Numbered from the stretch's first letter, positions 6,642 to 14,182 are shown. The stretch is DNA of 23,495 nucleotides from Alkalibaculum bacchi (GCF_937875145.1 NZ_CALNCS010000208.1:1-23495); one strand, 5' to 3'. The notes: generated by a model not told the origin, from the letters alone. Numbers and translations are program-made.

Positions 6642-9269
6642 TTACATCCAGCTATCAAATCTTTTGATATATAATTTCTTAGCTACTTCTATACATAAAG
6701 AGTATGCAATCAATATACCAATTAACCATATGAAATACCTTCCTGGCAATGAAACAAGGCCTATATAAGCACCAATTGGTGTAAATGGAATTATTATACC
6801 CAAAGCTATAATGATTCCAGTCATTATCATAACAGGCATAGAGGCATTGCTTTGTAAGAAAGGTATCTTTCTAGTTCTTATCATATGGACTATTAATGTC
6901 TGTGTAACTAAGCCTACAATAAACCAGCCTGATTGGAAAAATGGCATCATTTCCATTGTATTAGCTTTAAATACAAACCATAAGATGGAAAATGTTACAA
7001 TATCAAACAAGGAACTTATAGGTCCTATGTATATCATAAACTTACCTATTTCTCCAGCATCCCATTGTTGTGGTTCCTTCAAATATTCATTATCCATATT
7101 ATCCCAAGGTATGGATATTTGAGAAATACTATATAATAGGTTTTGTACAAGCAATTGTATAGGCAACATTGGTAAGAATGGTAAGAATGCACTAGCTATT
7201 AATACGCTAAAAACATTACCAAAGTTAGAGCTGGCAGTTATCTTAATATATTTAATAATATTTCCAAAAACTCTTCTACCTTCGATAACGCCTTCTTCAA
7301 GTACATTTAAGTCTTTTACCAACATTATTATATCTGCAGATTCCTTAGCTATATCTACTGCAGTGTCAACTGAAATCCCTACATCAGCTTGCTTTAATGC
7401 TTGAGCATCGTTAATACCATCACCAAGAAAACCAACTACATGTTTATTATCCTGTAAAACGGATATTACCCTTTCTTTTTGAACTGGTGATAATTTAGCC
7501 AATATACTTGATTTTGATGCCATTTTATATAGCTCATCATCAGATTTATTTTCTATATCAGCACCTAAGACCACATTCTCTACGGGGATGCCTACATCCT
7601 TAGCTATCTTTTTAGCAACTATATCATTATCTCCGGTCAATATCTTCACTTCAACACCATGATCATGTAATGCTTTTATAGCAGTAATAGATGTGTCCTT
7701 TGGAGGATCGAGGAAACCCATATATCCTATCAACACCATATTACTCTCATCCTTAGTACTGAAAATATTTTCAGAAGGTACATAATTTTTTTGTGCAATT
7801 GCCAGTACTCTCATACCCTCTTCATTAAGCTTAGTAACCATAGTCATAACTTTTGTAATTAGATCTTTAGTTAGAGGCAAAACTTCGTTGCCAATTTCTA
7901 CATAGGAACATATTGATAACATCTCCTCAACCGCACCTTTAGTAATTAGCTGCCTCTTGCTATTTTCACTTTCTACAACTACAGACATTCTACGTCTAGT
8001 AAAATCAAAGGGTATTTCATCAACTCTTTTATAAGTGCCGGTAAATTCATTAAATCCCTGTTCGTTACCATACTCAATTACAGCAATATCCAATAAGTTT
8101 TTTAGACCTGTTTGGTAATAACTATTCAAGTAACCATGCCTAAGTACTCTGTCATTTACATTACCTAAGACATCTAAGTGGGTTTCTAGAATAATTTTAT
8201 CTTGAGTTAATGTTCCAGTCTTATCTGTACATAATATATCCATTGCACCAAAGTTCTGTATAGAACTCAATCTTTTAACTATGATTTTTTTCTTTGATAG
8301 GGATATTGCTCCCTTGGCTAAGTTCGTGGATACAAGTGTTGGTAACATCTCTGGAGTTAGACCAACAGCTATGGATATAGAGAACAGTAGGGCTTCAATC
8401 CAATTTTTCTTTGTAATTCCATTAATGAAAAATACTATCGGAACCATTACAAGCATAAAACGAATTAACAACATACTAACGCTTTTTACCCCTTCTTCAA
8501 AGCTGGTTTCACCAACATCCTTTGCTATGGATTCTGCTATCGTACCAAAATAGGTATTATTTCCCGTTTGTAGCACAATACCTTTTGCCGATCCACTGAC
8601 AACTATGGTACCCATAAGAAGAATATTACTAAGATCAAATACATTCTTAACTGCATCATTGTCTTCATCATATGGAAACTTCTCCACAGGCTCCGACTCA
8701 CCTGTTAAAGAGGATTGGCTTATAAATAAATCTTTACACTCTACAATTCTCATATCAGCAGGTATTAAATCTCCTGCTGCTAAATGAATAATATCTCCCG
8801 GAACAACTTCTGACATGATGATCTCTCTTGCTTTTTCACCTTCACGCTCAATAGAAGTCGTAGTCGGGACAAGGTCTTTTAAATTATCTGCTGTTATTTG
8901 GGATTTATACTCTTGAGTAAATCTTAGAACTACACTTATTATAATCATAACGGAAATAATGATTATAGTCATCCAACTTTTCTCTGCCATAGGAGCAAAT
9001 ACAACATCCGTGAAATAAGATAATAAGACTATAGCAGCTAATATTAGAATAAATGGATCTAGGAATGACCTAAATAAATATGAGTACCACGGATTACCTT
9101 TTCCATAGACTATTTCATTAGGACCATAAAGCTCCAATCGGTTACTTGCCTCTATACTAGATAATCCATTAAGTGAAGAATCTAATTCTTTAACAATAAT
9201 ATCTACATTTTTTGAACTCACATCTCTTAGGTTTTCGTTAATTTCTCTTACATCTCTTATGTTTTTCAT
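6642..9269 (-). CDS. mgtA: Magnesium-translocating P-type ATPase (P3B, MgtA type)
   Basis: This 875-residue protein is a full-length P3B ATPase that imports Mg2+ across the membrane using ATP. In order it shows an N-terminal cation-ATPase domain (about 20-90), the actuator motif TGES (189-192), the membrane motif GLTPEMLP (303-310) characteristic of MgtA/MgtB, the phosphorylation site DKTGTLTQD with D349, the TGDN motif and the GDGINDAQALK hinge. C-terminal hydrophobic helices complete the transport domain. The start ATG follows TTGGAGGTGTG. Upstream lie an M-box aptamer, an attenuator and a short leader ORF, so expression should rise when Mg2+ is low. The M-box context supports Mg2+ over Ca2+ as substrate. 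No frameshift or missing motif is visible. Confidence 0.95.
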   Translation of the reverse strand: MKNIRDVREINENLRDVSSKNVDIIVKELDSSLNGLSSIEASNRLELYGPNEIVYGKGNPWYSYLFRSFLDPFILILAAIVLLSYFTDVVFAPMAEKSWMTIIIISVMIIISVVLRFTQEYKSQITADNLKDLVPTTTSIEREGEKAREIIMSEVVPGDIIHLAAGDLIPADMRIVECKDLFISQSSLTGESEPVEKFPYDEDNDAVKNVFDLSNILLMGTIVVSGSAKGIVLQTGNNTYFGTIAESIAKDVGETSFEEGVKSVSMLLIRFMLVMVPIVFFINGITKKNWIEALLFSISIAVGLTPEMLPTLVSTNLAKGAISLSKKKIIVKRLSSIQNFGAMDILCTDKTGTLTQDKIILETHLDVLGNVNDRVLRHGYLNSYYQTGLKNLLDIAVIEYGNEQGFNEFTGTYKRVDEIPFDFTRRRMSVVVESENSKRQLITKGAVEEMLSICSYVEIGNEVLPLTKDLITKVMTMVTKLNEEGMRVLAIAQKNYVPSENIFSTKDESNMVLIGYMGFLDPPKDTSITAIKALHDHGVEVKILTGDNDIVAKKIAKDVGIPVENVVLGADIENKSDDELYKMASKSSILAKLSPVQKERVISVLQDNKHVVGFLGDGINDAQALKQADVGISVDTAVDIAKESADIIMLVKDLNVLEEGVIEGRRVFGNIIKYIKITASSNFGNVFSVLIASAFLPFLPMLPIQLLVQNLLYSISQISIPWDNMDNEYLKEPQQWDAGEIGKFMIYIGPISSLFDIVTFSILWFVFKANTMEMMPFFQSGWFIVGLVTQTLIVHMIRTRKIPFLQSNASMPVMIMTGIIIALGIIIPFTPIGAYIGLVSLPGRYFIWLIGILIAYSLCIEVAKKLYIKRFDSWM

Positions 9270-9300
9270 CTAACACACCTCCAAAAAAAGCAATACTAAA

Positions 9301-9325
9301 TAGATGGGTATGTTTATTCCATCTA
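9301..9325 (-). other. Hairpin in the mgtA leader between the short ORF and mgtA
   Basis: TAGATGG (9301-9307) and CCATCTA (9319-9325) form a perfect 7-bp stem about 30 bp upstream of mgtA. On the minus strand it is followed by an interrupted T-rich stretch ending in TTTTTTT. It could be a second attenuator or a fold sensitive to translation of the upstream short ORF. The T tract does not abut the stem, so terminator activity is doubtful. Confidence 0.35.
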
Positions 9326-9434
9326 GAAATATTGTATTTAGTTATAATTTTAAATATGGAAAATAATATAGAAGGATTAGAAGAATTATATAAAAGATAA
9401 AAAGATAAGAAATTAAATATTACCTAACTATAAT

Positions 9435-9476
9435 TCAACCATCCTCTATTAAATAACGACTACCATCAGGATCCAT
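9435..9476 (-). CDS. Short leader ORF, 13 codons (MDPDGSRYLIEDG)
   Basis: A 13-codon ORF lies between the M-box terminator and mgtA. It has an unusually good ribosome binding site, GGGAGGTGAT at 9481-9490, five to seven bases before ATG; this is close to the full complement of the 16S rRNA 3' end. The peptide begins Met-Asp-Pro-Asp and ends Glu-Asp-Gly. It is too acidic and polar to be a membrane peptide. In E. coli, mgtA is preceded by the leader peptide MgtL, which begins Met-Glu-Pro-Asp-Pro; acidic/proline N-termini there destabilise ribosomes at low Mg2+. Whether the ORF here works in a similar way or is just well placed is inference. Confidence 0.6.
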   Translation of the reverse strand: MDPDGSRYLIEDG

Positions 9477-9490
9477 ATAAATCACCTCCC

Positions 9491-9527
9491 AAAAAATAAA
9501 AAACTTCCACAAAACTTGAAATGGAAG
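9491..9527 (-). terminator. M-box expression platform: terminator with competing antiterminator
   Basis: On the minus strand CTTCCA (9522-9527) pairs with TGGAAG (9504-9509) and is followed by TTTTTTATTTTTT, giving an intrinsic terminator upstream of the short ORF. The loop contains TTCAAGTTTT (9511-9520), a perfect 10-nt complement of AAAACTTGAA (9545-9554) at the aptamer's 3' edge. These pairings exclude each other, as in a transcriptional riboswitch. Confidence 0.85.
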
Positions 9528-9544
9528 ATTAACGTACATCCTCG

Positions 9545-9690
9545 TTCAAGTTTTAGCTCTATAAGGCGCTGAAATTGTATTAGATTATGCCTTGCGACAA
9601 AACCTGCTAACCAGTTCAGAATGTTTCCATCCTTTTACGGCAACAACCCATATCCTTATAGTAACCTCACCTACCGAGATTATTTAGTTC
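9545..9690 (-). promoter_or_regulatory. M-box (ykoK-type) magnesium riboswitch
   Basis: The minus-strand leader contains CTCGGTAGGTGAGGTTACTA, then AAGGATATGGGTTGTTGCC, then GTAAAAGGATGGAAACAT. These correspond in order to the conserved core of the M-box (GGUGAGGCU, the GGAUA/GCC region and the GGAAAC loop). It starts just after a sigma-70 promoter and ends at the antiterminator strand. M-box RNAs sense Mg2+: bound metal favours the terminator, low Mg2+ favours read-through into the transporter gene. Aptamer ends are approximate, about 9556-9685. Confidence 0.88.
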
Positions 9691-9697
9691 ATTACTA

Positions 9698-9726
9698 ACC
9701 ATACACTGATAAATGACAAATGTCAA
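9698..9726 (-). promoter_or_regulatory. Sigma-70/SigA-type promoter of the mgtA leader
   Basis: On the minus strand a perfect -35 TTGACA (9721-9726) is separated by exactly 17 bp from TATGGT (9698-9703). The predicted start, near 9690, fits the 5' end of the M-box. The remaining intergenic DNA from 9727 to 9852 contains the 3' flank of the thioesterase gene and nothing recognised. Confidence 0.75.
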
Positions 9727-9852
9727 GTTTGTATATATTGAGTTAATATCTATGATTTCTTTGGATGGAAGTTCTTTTCTATAATTGGAATAAAAATTTA
9801 TTTGTTATTAGTAAAAGCTACATCTACTATTAAAACAATTATTTTTTATCTT

Positions 9853-10605
9853 TTAGACTGCGCTTTTCCATATCGCATTAATACAACATACAGTTTCACC
9901 CTGATCATTTTTTATCTCATGGCAACCCTTTAGTCGATTATTTAGATCGGTTATATCTGTCATTACCGCTATAGATTGATCTAAGAAAACTTCTTTCTTA
10001 AAGACGATATCAAATTCACATAGGTTATAATCTCTTAGTACTTTTTGGGGAGTAGCATCTAAAGCCCATGCAATATACCTAGTATTATTTACATGTCCAT
10101 TAAAATCGATATCTCTACGATCAGCTCTAAAATTTCTTGTGAAGGTGTATTTTTCGGGTATGGTTAATTTATCGAAATATACGGAAATTTTACTACCCTT
10201 ATCAATACCATAAGCTTTGTAAAATTCATCTCCTATTTTTAACATCTTATGGCTTTTTCCATCGATGAGTAGCCATTGTGATTTTGCAGTAATTAGGGTC
10301 TCTCCTTTGAGGTTTTCGATCTTAAAATCTCTATATGCAAATACCTTATTAAAGCCAACAGCATATGTAGAGACACGAACAGTTTCACCGTGCTTAGGGT
10401 ATTTCATTATCTTTATATGATACCTGGTTAAAACCCAAATTAGTTGGCTTTTCTTTAAATATTCTATGCCCATACCTATTTTCTCACTTTGCACCATTGC
10501 TGTATCCTGCAAATAGTTTAAAATTACCTCGGGAAATATATTATAATGGCTATCTACTTCATAACTTTGTACCAAATATTCTTTAGTTGTAATAATACCG
10601 CTCAT
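9853..10605 (-). CDS. Acyl-ACP thioesterase
   Basis: The 250-residue product belongs to the FatA/FatB-like bacterial acyl-acyl carrier protein thioesterases, which release fatty acids from ACP. It shows the double hot-dog organisation. The first half has LQDTAMVQSEKIGMG and IWVLTRYHI; the second half has DFNGHVNNTRYIAWALD with the conserved D167, N169 and H171 of the catalytic region. There is no transit or signal peptide, as expected for a cytosolic bacterial enzyme of normal length. The ATG lies about ten bases after AGAAAGGA, a somewhat long spacing. It is transcribed away from the DUF2207 gene and toward the mgtA leader, and is apparently monocistronic. No clear terminator is seen. Confidence 0.9.
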   Translation of the reverse strand: MSGIITTKEYLVQSYEVDSHYNIFPEVILNYLQDTAMVQSEKIGMGIEYLKKSQLIWVLTRYHIKIMKYPKHGETVRVSTYAVGFNKVFAYRDFKIENLKGETLITAKSQWLLIDGKSHKMLKIGDEFYKAYGIDKGSKISVYFDKLTIPEKYTFTRNFRADRRDIDFNGHVNNTRYIAWALDATPQKVLRDYNLCEFDIVFKKEVFLDQSIAVMTDITDLNNRLKGCHEIKNDQGETVCCINAIWKSAV

Positions 10606-10769
10606 TGTTCACGATTCCTTTCTTGAAATTATTTACAATAATATCATACATTTCTTAAGAATACCTGCTGAAAATAAAAATTTTCTTATGAACAGGTGAG
10701 ATTTCTGCATAATCACCCTAATTCTCTATTTCTAAAATGGTTATTAAAAAGTAACAGTGGTAAAAGCAG

Positions 10770-10797
10770 TTTACAAAATATATAATTAATATATAAA
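10770..10797 (+). promoter_or_regulatory. Candidate promoter of the DUF2207 gene
   Basis: TTTACA (10770-10775) and TATAAA (10792-10797) are separated by 16 bp, about 40 bp upstream of the ATG. The region is very AT-rich, so the match is only moderately informative. Confidence 0.45.
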
Positions 10798-10837
10798 TTT
10801 TTTAGTTATTCTTGGAAGTTTCAATGGAGGTGCTTAC

Positions 10838-12610
10838 ATGAAAGAATCAAAATGTTTATTTGTTTTTATTCTCTTCTCTTTAATACTATTTGTCGCCCTG
10901 CCAGTCCATGCTGAAGAAGATTTAAGAATCGTCAACTGGAGTATCGATTCTAAACTTAAGGATAATGGTGATTTAGAAATTATCGAGGATATTACTTTTT
11001 TATTTGAAGATCATTTTAATGGTGTTTTTAGAGAAATCGTTTTAAATAACACAAGAGGAGTAGATAAGGTAAAGGTATGGGAAATCCTTGATGGAAACCC
11101 TATAGAGTTTACACAAGTATATGATGGAAAAAAGGGAGATGAAAATATCTATCAACTCATTGAGGATGAAGGTACATCTACTATTCAAATCTTTTCACCA
11201 TCTAAAAATGAACAAAAGACCTTTCGCATTACATATACAGTAAAAGATGTATCAGTAAAGTACAATGATACTGGGGAATTATACTATCAGTTTATAGGTA
11301 AAGAAAACGAAACGCCTATTGATTCTTTTACAATTAAGATCCAACTTCCTCAAAGGATCAATGAACGAGTAAAAGTATTTGCCCATGGACCAACTAATGG
11401 AATTATTGATTTTCAAGGTGATAACTCTATACTTGCCCAAGTTCGCGAAGTACCTGAAAATACATTTGTAGAAGTTCGTGTGCTTTTTCCTATAGAATTT
11501 ATTCCAAACTCTACTAATATCATCAATGAAGATGCCTATAATGCTATAATGGCTGAAGAAAGATCCTACGTTGAAGAATTAGAAGCTAAAGAAATCCGGA
11601 AGGAAAAGCAAAAGGAATTTATAGGTAAATACACGCCTTATCTTACTGGACTTTGGGCATTAGTATTGAGCTTTTTTATGTTTAAATATAGAAGAAGGAA
11701 AGAATCTATAGAAGATTTAAATTACAAGTCTTATCCAGATTCCGTTCCACCAGCTATAGTTGCTCAGTTAGTTTACAACATGATCACTACCGATACCATT
11801 ATGGCAACTATTTACGATTTAGCTCGACAAGGTTATCTTTCAATAGAGGAAAAGAGTAAATACGCTACAAATAATTTTAAGTTAGAAAAATCTAATAAAT
11901 CTACTTATTCACTTTCACGGCATGAGAAGTTCCTAATGGAATGGCTATTTAATACTATAGGAAATGGACAAAAGATAGAGACTAAGGATATTAGTAAATA
12001 TGGTAAAAACAATCCTACAGAATTTAGTAAAGACTATCATGAGTGGGTAAAAATCGTGGGTGAAGAGACTAAAGAAAAAGGGTACTACGATGAGAGTAGT
12101 AAAGCTTTAGGTGTTGTCTTATTCATTACGGCCTTAATTGCCATTATTGGTGCTATCATAGGCATGGTTTTTGAAACGTATTCTGGTATATTACTCTTGA
12201 CTCTGGCTATTGCTGGTATTATTTATGCCATTATACTTCTTACGAGGAAGTCCGATTATGGTTTTGTACAGAGGAAAAAGTGGTTAGATTTTAGGAAGGA
12301 TTTAAAGCAAAGAAGTAAAACTTTGGATATAGATCAGCTCCCCCTATCCCTTGATCAATCATTAATATACGGTTTAGTACTGGGATTAGGAGTGAGTACG
12401 TTGCAGAACTTTCAGCCTTTTGTAACAGAAAATTTCGTGCCTAATTATTGGATTTACTGGATGTTTTTTAATAATAATAGTGGCAAAAATGCATTTGAAG
12501 AGAGCTTACATCATTCCTTTGATAATTCAACTTCTTCAATAGGTACTGGTGGAAACTTTACCGGTGGCGGAGGCGGTGGAGCTGGCGGAGGAGGAGCAGG
12601 TGGGTTTTAA
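10838..12610 (+). CDS. DUF2207-domain membrane protein with glycine-rich tail
   Basis: The 590-residue protein has an N-terminal signal sequence (hydrophobic 7-21, likely cleavage after VHA at 25). An extracytoplasmic DUF2207-type beta domain follows (about 28-225, starting IVNWSIDSKLKDNGDLEIIEDI). A charged helical linker rich in Glu/Lys (235-262) and a membrane segment (about 266-283) come next. A cytoplasmic winged-helix-like region around 300-420 follows, then two hydrophobic helices (423-443 and 449-468) and a tail ending in GGGGGGAGGGGAGGF. This is the usual architecture and length of the family, which is widespread in Firmicutes and has no well-established function. ATGGAGGTG sits properly before the ATG. 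It appears to be transcribed alone; no T-tailed terminator follows. Confidence 0.88.
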   Translation: MKESKCLFVFILFSLILFVALPVHAEEDLRIVNWSIDSKLKDNGDLEIIEDITFLFEDHFNGVFREIVLNNTRGVDKVKVWEILDGNPIEFTQVYDGKKGDENIYQLIEDEGTSTIQIFSPSKNEQKTFRITYTVKDVSVKYNDTGELYYQFIGKENETPIDSFTIKIQLPQRINERVKVFAHGPTNGIIDFQGDNSILAQVREVPENTFVEVRVLFPIEFIPNSTNIINEDAYNAIMAEERSYVEELEAKEIRKEKQKEFIGKYTPYLTGLWALVLSFFMFKYRRRKESIEDLNYKSYPDSVPPAIVAQLVYNMITTDTIMATIYDLARQGYLSIEEKSKYATNNFKLEKSNKSTYSLSRHEKFLMEWLFNTIGNGQKIETKDISKYGKNNPTEFSKDYHEWVKIVGEETKEKGYYDESSKALGVVLFITALIAIIGAIIGMVFETYSGILLLTLAIAGIIYAIILLTRKSDYGFVQRKKWLDFRKDLKQRSKTLDIDQLPLSLDQSLIYGLVLGLGVSTLQNFQPFVTENFVPNYWIYWMFFNNNSGKNAFEESLHHSFDNSTSSIGTGGNFTGGGGGGAGGGGAGGF

Positions 12611-12664
12611 TTCATTCATATTGATAAATATTTTCACCTTAAACAAATAAATTGATAAAAGAAA

Positions 12665-12705
12665 GAACCGTCACTCTAGAGAATCTATCTCCTGGTTGAC
12701 GGTTC
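12665..12705. repeat. Intergenic hairpin (GAACCGTCA...TGACGGTTC)
   Basis: Perfect 9-bp arms at 12665-12673 and 12697-12705 flank a 23-nt loop containing TATCTCCTGG. The stem resembles the GAACCGTC-type palindromic repeats seen in many Firmicutes, and the TCTCCT loop motif recurs in the repeat at 14247-14342. There is no adjacent T tract, so a REP-like identity is more likely than a terminator. Confidence 0.55.
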
Positions 12706-12719
12706 CACTAATGCCATTT

Positions 12720-12803
12720 TCACATACCTATTTCAACACCTGATTTGAATTTAACCTTCAGTTTATTATCAAATACCGTAACTTTTTCAATTAATCTATC
12801 GAA
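12720..12803 (-). pseudogene. Remnant resembling the C-terminus of a serine recombinase
   Basis: Minus-strand translation gives FDRLIEKVTVFDNKLKVKF followed by KSGVEIGM and a stop. The pattern 'LVEKV-x-V-(Y/F)-x-x-K-(L/F)-x-V-x-FKSG' resembles, from memory, the last residues of large serine recombinases in Clostridia. An in-frame TAA lies just upstream (preceding residues KWFTFN), and there is no start or catalytic domain, so it is at most a decayed fragment. It may mark the site of a lost mobile element next to the hairpin repeat. Confidence 0.5.
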
Positions 12804-12844
12804 TTAATTGAAGGTAAACCATTTTCTTATTTCCATTTATTAAT

Positions 12845-13288
12845 TTACTTATAATCTATAGGTGTTCCCAAATATTCAAATCGTTTGTAACTAGGATCTA
12901 TTGAATCAAAATATATCCATATGGGCGCATAATTTAATTGTGGATGTGCTACAAAAAATTCATTATCACCATAAACAATCGCTTCAAGTGCTAATGGTAA
13001 TTCGCGCCTAAAGATCGTATTACGTATCGAGTTCATAACGGTACCAAAATCTCCTATATAAACGTATATATAGAGTAATAGACCTGAGCTAGAATTTCTC
13101 CATTCTCCTAAAACCTCATCTCTCATACTCGTAATTTTGTCGTATGCAAACTGTAAGCCTATGGTTAAGAATAGTTCAGCTGTTATATCTGAGTGCGTCA
13201 ATGTATATTTTCGTCCTAGTATTGGTTCAGTCGTTGTTACACCTGGTCTAAATTCCACATAAAGCTTTTGAGGATCTAACCTTTCCAT
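12845..13288 (-). CDS. Staygreen-family protein (Mg-dechelatase-like)
   Basis: The 147-residue protein matches the bacterial branch of the staygreen (SGR) family. The diagnostic N-terminus is LDPQKLYVEFRPGVTTTEPI followed by the segment containing LTHSDITAELFLTIG, then the RDEVLGEW box (56-63). In plants SGR removes Mg2+ from chlorophyll a, and bacterial homologues have been shown to have dechelatase activity. His32 and Asp34 occupy the conserved His-x-Asp position implicated in catalysis. The natural substrate in a non-phototroph is unknown. The start follows a purine-rich GGGGGAAAATAT; length is normal for bacterial members. It stands alone and diverges from the XRE operon. Nothing nearby encodes tetrapyrrole metabolism. 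Confidence 0.85.
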   Translation of the reverse strand: MERLDPQKLYVEFRPGVTTTEPILGRKYTLTHSDITAELFLTIGLQFAYDKITSMRDEVLGEWRNSSSGLLLYIYVYIGDFGTVMNSIRNTIFRRELPLALEAIVYGDNEFFVAHPQLNYAPIWIYFDSIDPSYKRFEYLGTPIDYK

Positions 13289-13471
13289 ATATTTTCCCCC
13301 ATCACCTTTGTTATTTTCTTATTTTGAGGCAGTCATGGATGTAGCTTTGCTTCTTTGAACAAAAAAATTGTTTTCTAGTACATTATATTGTGTTAGAGGG
13401 CCTAGGTTACTAGTTTTTAGGGACACTTTCAATTTATTACTATTTATATCATATTATTATCTATACTTCTT

Positions 13472-13524
13472 TTGACATAAGTTGCAAAGCAAACTATACT
13501 AATATTGTAAAGTAAACTTTGCAA
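13472..13524 (+). promoter_or_regulatory. Promoter and probable autoregulatory operator of the XRE operon
   Basis: A near-consensus promoter is visible: TTGACA (13472-13477), 17-bp spacer, TATACT (13495-13500). An inverted repeat, TTGCAAAGCAAACT (13482-13495) and AGTAAACTTTGCAA (13511-13524), has 11 of 14 matching positions and covers the spacer, -10 box and start region. A repressor bound there would block RNA polymerase. The first gene of the operon encodes an XRE regulator, so autorepression is the simplest inference. I see nothing recognisable in 13289-13471. Confidence 0.75.
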
Positions 13525-13538
13525 ATGGAGGTGGCTGA

Positions 13539-13742
13539 TTGAAATCTAAAATTGCTGAATTACGAAAGCAAAGAAAGATTTCTCAACAAGAACTTGCGAC
13601 AGCTGTAGGTGTAACACGACAGACCATCACATCAATTGAAGTAGAAAAGTACACTGCATCTTTAGTTTTAGCTTATAAAATTGCAAGGTATTTTGATATG
13701 GCAATTGAGGAAATATTTGATTTTTCAGACGTGGAGGTATAG
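13539..13742 (+). CDS. XRE/Cro-CI-family transcriptional regulator (YozG-like)
   Basis: The 67-residue protein is a single helix-turn-helix domain: MKSKIAELRKQRKISQQELA, recognition region GVTRQTITSIEVEKYTASL, and the tail ARYFDMAIEEIFDFSD. Minimal XRE proteins of this type are normally encoded next to a small membrane protein, as here: the next start codon lies 2 bp past its stop. The start is TTG with GGAGGTG seven bases upstream. It probably binds the inverted repeat over its own promoter. The inducing signal is unknown, but the membrane partner is a reasonable candidate for sensing or antagonism. Confidence 0.92.
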   Translation: MKSKIAELRKQRKISQQELATAVGVTRQTITSIEVEKYTASLVLAYKIARYFDMAIEEIFDFSDVEV

Positions 13743-13744
13743 TT

Positions 13745-14182
13745 ATGGAAAATTTTAAACATGTGGTCAAACATCGTCTCATTGTTTCTGTGGTTTATTT
13801 TCTTATTGTGCTATTGTTAATTGTTCTTTCGGCAACCTTCGGAAGAAATAGTGGATTTCCATCATTCGCTCAAGGTTTTGGTGAAGGGTTTGGAACGGGT
13901 ATTGGCGCGATTATGGTCTTTTTTATGGCTAAGTATGCTGGTGCGCTAAAAAGTGAAGATAAACTAAAGGCGCTGTACATTGAAGAAACAGATGAAAGAC
14001 TACAATACATTCAAGCTAAAGCTGGCAGTAGAGGTATTAATATCTCCATAGCATGTCTTGCTTTGGCAATGTTAATAGCTAATTATTTTAATCCTATTGT
14101 ATTTCTTACATTACTTGGAGCTACAATGTTTGTTACCCTTGTAAAATTGGGACTAAAAATCTATTATAACAAGACGGTTTAG
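13745..14182 (+). CDS. Small four-helix membrane protein (DUF2178-like), partner of XRE regulator
   Basis: The 145-residue product has hydrophobic segments at about 12-30, 44-64, 96-112 and 115-134. A cytoplasmic loop between segments 2 and 3 contains KLKALYIEETDERLQYIQAKAG. The DER-x-x-x-I-x-x-KAG motif is typical of DUF2178-like integral membrane proteins that accompany YozG-type XRE regulators. The start is 2 bp after the regulator's stop codon with GGAGGTATAG overlapping it, so the two are translationally coupled. The function is unknown. Regulation should follow the operon promoter upstream. Confidence 0.75.
   Translation: MENFKHVVKHRLIVSVVYFLIVLLLIVLSATFGRNSGFPSFAQGFGEGFGTGIGAIMVFFMAKYAGALKSEDKLKALYIEETDERLQYIQAKAGSRGINISIACLALAMLIANYFNPIVFLTLLGATMFVTLVKLGLKIYYNKTV

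Noticed and set aside
12665..12705. Hairpin as the terminator of the DUF2207 gene
   Set aside because: The stem is good but neither strand has an adjacent T tract, and the sequence resembles dispersed GAACCGTC-type repeats.
6642..13288. A joint magnesium system linking mgtA and the staygreen protein
   Set aside because: They lie about 3.6 kb apart with two unrelated genes between them, have different promoters, and only the leader of mgtA shows a Mg2+ sensor.
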